Shown: piece after piece, positions 4,979 through 7,336 of the stretch | Numbering within the stretch: the stretch's first letter is position 1 | How the letters are laid out: every line of letters starts with the position of its first letter | Source of the DNA: Desulfamplus sp. | Lineage (GTDB): Bacteria; Desulfobacterota; Desulfobacteria; Desulfobacterales; Desulfobacteraceae | DNA: 7,336 nt | Direction: 5' to 3' | Assembly: GCA_015231395.1 (NCBI GenBank) | Contig: JADGBP010000005.1 | Location: forward strand, 2,155-9,490 | Notes under the pieces: model-generated | Seen by the model: the letters and a program-made list of their open reading frames with translations, nothing else | Told to the model about the DNA's origin: nothing | The model's database searches: none | Position numbers and translations under genes: made by a program

Positions 4979-6766
4979 ATGAATCAAACCAGAATTCAAC
5001 TGATGCTCTGTGGTGGTACAGGATGCCATTCTACTGGCTGTGAAAAGGTCAGGATTGCTCTGTTGCAGGAGATTGAAAAACAGGGACTTGCCGGCGAAGT
5101 TGAAATTACAATTACAGGATGTAATGGTTTTTGTGCCGTGGGACCTGTTATGGTAGTTCTGCCTGAGGGCATTTTTTACCAGAAAATTCAACCTGAAGAT
5201 GCGGCCGAACTTGTGGAGTCTCATTTTTTAAGAGGCACTCTTGTTCAAAGGCTGCTTTATAAAAATCCAGCCAACAAAAAAATTATTCCTAAAATGGATG
5301 ATATCCCATTTTTTTCAAGTCAGGTCTTTAGGGCAATGAGAAACAAGGGGTTGATAGATCCGGAAGTTATTGACGAATATATTGCGAGAGACGGTTATTT
5401 TGGGGCAGCAAAAGCTCTGACCGAGATGAGTCCTGATGATATTATCAATGAAATGATGACATCAGGATTGAGGGGTAGGGGAGGGGCAGGGTTTCCTGCC
5501 GGCATGAAGTGGAAATTTGCCAAAGAGGCCAAAGGAGATGTGAAGTATGTTCTTTGTAACGCGGATGAGGGAGACCCCGGGGCATTTATGGACAGAAGCA
5601 TTTTGGAATCTGACCCGCATTCTGTTCTTGAGGGAATGATCATTGCGGCAAAGGCAATAAATTCCCATAAAGGATATATCTACTGCCGCAGCGAATATCC
5701 GCTTGCTGTAAAACGACTCGGTATTGCGATTGATCAGGCTAAAGATTACGGTCTTCTTGGTGAAGATATTTTAGGGTCAGGGTTTGATTTTGACGTGGAA
5801 GTCTATCAAGGTGCAGGGGCGTTTGTCTGTGGAGAAGAGACCGCCTTGATGCGGTCAATCGAAGGCAAAAGGGGAATGCCTATCCCGAGACCACCATTTC
5901 CGGCTCAAAAAGGACTATGGGGAAAACCTACAATTCTCAACAATGTAGAGACTCTTGCCAATGTTGCCCAGATTATTCTTAATGGAGGCAAATGGTATGC
6001 AAGTATTGGCACTGCAACCAGCAAGGGCACCAAAGTGTTCGCCTTGTCCGGTGATGTATGTAATATCGGACTTGTAGAAGTTCCAATGGGAACTACGCTG
6101 AAAACATTGGTCTATGACATTGGGGGCGGGATTCCGGACAAAAGAAAATTCAAGGCTGTTCAGTTAGGTGGGCCATCCGGAGGCTGTGTGCCTGAACGTT
6201 ATCTGGATACTCCCATTGACTATGAGGAGATCTCCAAGGTTGGTGCCATCATGGGATCTGGTGGAGCTATTGTGATGGATAACACCACATGCATGGTGGA
6301 TATGGCTCGTTATTTCATGGATTTTATTCAAGATGAATCGTGTGGAAAATGTACCCCGTGTCGAGAGGGAACAAAACACATTCTGACGTTGCTGGAAAAC
6401 ATGTGTAAGGGAAAAGGCAAGCCCGGTGATATTGAACAGCTTCTTGAGCTGTCCGATGTTGTAAAAAAGAGCTCTCTGTGCGGACTCGGACAAACAGCTC
6501 CCAATCCAGTGCTATCAACCCTTAAGTATTTCAGGGACGAATACGAAGCTCATATTTTTGATAAAACCTGTCCCGCAAAGATCTGTCCTGATCTTGTAAA
6601 ATTTCAGGTAGAGTCCGATAAATGCAAGATGTGTGGTCTCTGCTTCAAGAGTTGCCCGGCTGATGCCATTACATGGAAGAAGAAAGAGGTGGCTGTTATT
6701 GATAAAACCAAGTGTATTAAGTGCATGTCTTGTTACGATAAGTGTAAATTTGATGCAATCTTGTAA
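4979..6766 (+). CDS. NuoF/HndC/HydB-type NADH-binding flavoprotein with extra [2Fe-2S] and 2x[4Fe-4S] domains
   Basis: This subunit takes electrons from NAD(P)H (or delivers them to NAD(P)+) through FMN and passes them along iron-sulfur clusters. The domains, in order, are: an N-terminal thioredoxin-like [2Fe-2S] domain (1-90) with C11-x4-C16 and C48-x3-C52; the NuoF core with RGRGGAGFPAGMKW (165-178), CNADEGDPGAFMDR (193-206), GAGAFVCGEETAL (278-290) and GKPTILNNVETLANV (315-329); the [4Fe-4S] motif C455-x2-C458-x2-C461 with C501; and a 2x[4Fe-4S] ferredoxin domain with ligands C549/552/555/559 and C579/582/585/589. The N-terminal domain corresponds to a HndB-like protein fused on, as in HydB/HymB (about 600-625 residues). 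Plain complex I NuoF (about 440) lacks both ends. AAGGAA at 4964-4969 supports the ATG. No signal or membrane segment is seen. No catalytic partner follows in the window; the next gene is convergent. Confidence 0.94.
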   Translation: MNQTRIQLMLCGGTGCHSTGCEKVRIALLQEIEKQGLAGEVEITITGCNGFCAVGPVMVVLPEGIFYQKIQPEDAAELVESHFLRGTLVQRLLYKNPANKKIIPKMDDIPFFSSQVFRAMRNKGLIDPEVIDEYIARDGYFGAAKALTEMSPDDIINEMMTSGLRGRGGAGFPAGMKWKFAKEAKGDVKYVLCNADEGDPGAFMDRSILESDPHSVLEGMIIAAKAINSHKGYIYCRSEYPLAVKRLGIAIDQAKDYGLLGEDILGSGFDFDVEVYQGAGAFVCGEETALMRSIEGKRGMPIPRPPFPAQKGLWGKPTILNNVETLANVAQIILNGGKWYASIGTATSKGTKVFALSGDVCNIGLVEVPMGTTLKTLVYDIGGGIPDKRKFKAVQLGGPSGGCVPERYLDTPIDYEEISKVGAIMGSGGAIVMDNTTCMVDMARYFMDFIQDESCGKCTPCREGTKHILTLLENMCKGKGKPGDIEQLLELSDVVKKSSLCGLGQTAPNPVLSTLKYFRDEYEAHIFDKTCPAKICPDLVKFQVESDKCKMCGLCFKSCPADAITWKKKEVAVIDKTKCIKCMSCYDKCKFDAIL

Positions 6767-6776
6767 GATTTTTTTT
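6757..6776 (+). terminator. Weak candidate intrinsic terminator overlapping the flavoprotein stop codon
   Basis: AATCT (6757-6761) and AGATT (6766-6770) form a five-base stem with a four-base loop that includes the start of the TAA stop codon. An uninterrupted run of eight T ends at 6776. The stem is short and has one G-C pair, so efficiency would be low. The position at the end of the two-gene unit, facing a convergent gene, makes it plausible. Confidence 0.3.
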
Positions 6777-6797
6777 CTCGTTTTTGTTCTTGATTTA

Positions 6798-6813
6798 CTC
6801 ATTAAAAAATGAG
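6798..6813. other. Short AT-rich dyad in the convergent spacer
   Basis: CTCATT (6798-6803) and AATGAG (6808-6813) are perfect six-base arms around AAAA. It lies between the convergent flavoprotein and glycosyltransferase genes. Neither direction has a T-run directly after the stem, so it is recorded as structure only. It might act as a weak bidirectional terminator. Confidence 0.3.
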
Positions 6814-6864
6814 CATTAAAAAAATCCAAGACTATGGAAAACCCTGGGATTTTGAATGTCCATT

Positions 6865-7336
6865 TTATTCAATTGTGTCAGGAGTCAGTTTAATCTTTGC
6901 AAGAGGAGTAAATGTTATTGGATCGTAATTGGCTGATTTTGCCCAAACACGCATGAAATTACAAATCGGTCTTTCAGAACAATTACTGCATTTTTTATTT
7001 TTACGACTGCTATTATTACCATGAGAACGATAAAAATATAGGGGTTTAGGTAACCTCTGACAAGGATACTTTTCGGCAATTTGCATGAACAAATCACCAT
7101 CTTCGCAAGCACTAATCAACTTATCGTTATAGCCTTCAATTGAGTCCATCACAGCTTTACGATACATCCCTAAGTGCCGCCATCCATGTTGATACAATTT
7201 GGTTTGATCAAAATTTTTACTTGCAGAATAAAGTTGATGCTCCCCATTTTCTCCTATTTGGGACATGTCGGAGTAAATAAGCATGGTGTCTGGAGCTTTA
7301 TCAAAAGCTATTAACATCTCCTCTATCGCCCATCGT
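6865..7336 (-). CDS. Probable family 2 glycosyltransferase, C-terminal part only (N-terminus beyond the window)
   Basis: The frame stays open to the right edge, starting ...RWAIEE before an internal ATG at 7317, so the real start lies outside. 157 codons are visible. The text resembles the second half of GT-A fold family 2 glycosyltransferases: MLIYSD followed by GENGE (about 18-31 of the visible part), a GWRHLGMYRKAVMDSIEGYND block like the acceptor-side sequence before the catalytic acid, ACEDGDLFMQIAEKYP with the ED pair expected for the catalytic base, and PLYFYRSHGNNSS at the end of the fold. These enzymes add sugars to polysaccharides, glycans or proteins; donor and acceptor cannot be read here. 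The tail carries C-x2-C-x5-C (CSNCSERPIC, about 116-125). The gene is convergent with the flavoprotein gene and unrelated in role. One sampled 60-base line is 37% GC against 52% in proB. Confidence 0.75.
   Translation of the reverse strand, partial: RWAIEEMLIAFDKAPDTMLIYSDMSQIGENGEHQLYSASKNFDQTKLYQHGWRHLGMYRKAVMDSIEGYNDKLISACEDGDLFMQIAEKYPCQRLPKPLYFYRSHGNNSSRKNKKCSNCSERPICNFMRVWAKSANYDPITFTPLAKIKLTPDTIE

Noticed and set aside
4796..5224. A 142-codon minus-strand open frame across the spacer and the start of the flavoprotein gene
   Set aside because: It runs opposite to a strongly supported NuoF-like gene, matches no family I know, and contains a repeated peptide only because the 30-base repeat is a multiple of three.
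4343..6766. Complex I (nuoEF) locus
   Set aside because: No other nuo genes are present, and the NuoF-like protein has N- and C-terminal iron-sulfur domains absent from complex I NuoF.
6515..6829. A 104-codon minus-strand frame opposite the ferredoxin tail
   Set aside because: It is antisense to clear [4Fe-4S] cysteine motifs and has no domain of its own.
6821..6856. Intrinsic terminator for the glycosyltransferase gene
   Set aside because: In the minus direction the sequence has a weak stem around CCCAGGG, but the T-run lies well beyond it after a second poorly paired segment, so no proper stem plus U-tract forms.

Overview
The window reads as chromosomal DNA from an anaerobic bacterium, most likely a sulfate-reducing deltaproteobacterium (Desulfobacterales-like). 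Two things point there. The gene order rplU-rpmA-obgE-proB-proA is, as I recall, common in deltaproteobacteria. The other strand carries a NADH-linked flavin/iron-sulfur pair of the HndA/HndC or HydC/HydB type, usual in strict anaerobes. The assignment rests on gene order and protein families only; no search was run.

Positions 1-4119, minus strand: one compact housekeeping block transcribed right to left. It holds rplU (bL21), rpmA (bL27), obgE (ribosome-assembly GTPase), proB (glutamate 5-kinase) and proA (glutamate-5-semialdehyde dehydrogenase, cut by the left edge). rpmA and obgE overlap by four bases (GTGA), with obgE starting at GTG. A promoter with a perfect TTGACA -35 and a 17-base spacer lies just upstream of rplU. 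ProB and ProA catalyse consecutive steps of proline synthesis. The first three genes serve ribosome assembly. ProB has an unusual asparagine-rich N-terminal extension, and the proB-proA spacer is built from short direct repeats that carry Shine-Dalgarno-like sequence.

Positions 4120-4342: a 223-base divergent control region. It holds the rplU promoter, a weak plus-strand promoter candidate, and an 8-base dyad over that candidate.

Positions 4343-6766, plus strand: two genes for a NADH-oxidising electron-transfer module, a NuoE-like [2Fe-2S] protein and a 595-residue NuoF-like flavoprotein with an extra N-terminal [2Fe-2S] domain and a C-terminal 2x[4Fe-4S] ferredoxin domain. This is the architecture of electron-bifurcating or NAD(P)-linked hydrogenase and formate dehydrogenase complexes. 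No catalytic subunit lies beside it in the window, so its partner is unknown. The 141-base spacer between the two genes carries three successive hairpins, two of them near-identical 30-base tandem units.

Positions 6767-7336: a short convergent spacer, then the C-terminal part of a minus-strand family 2 glycosyltransferase cut by the right edge. It is visibly more AT-rich than the housekeeping genes and ends in a cysteine cluster. No RNA genes, insertion sequences or CRISPR arrays were seen, and no gene-free stretch exceeds 300 bases.
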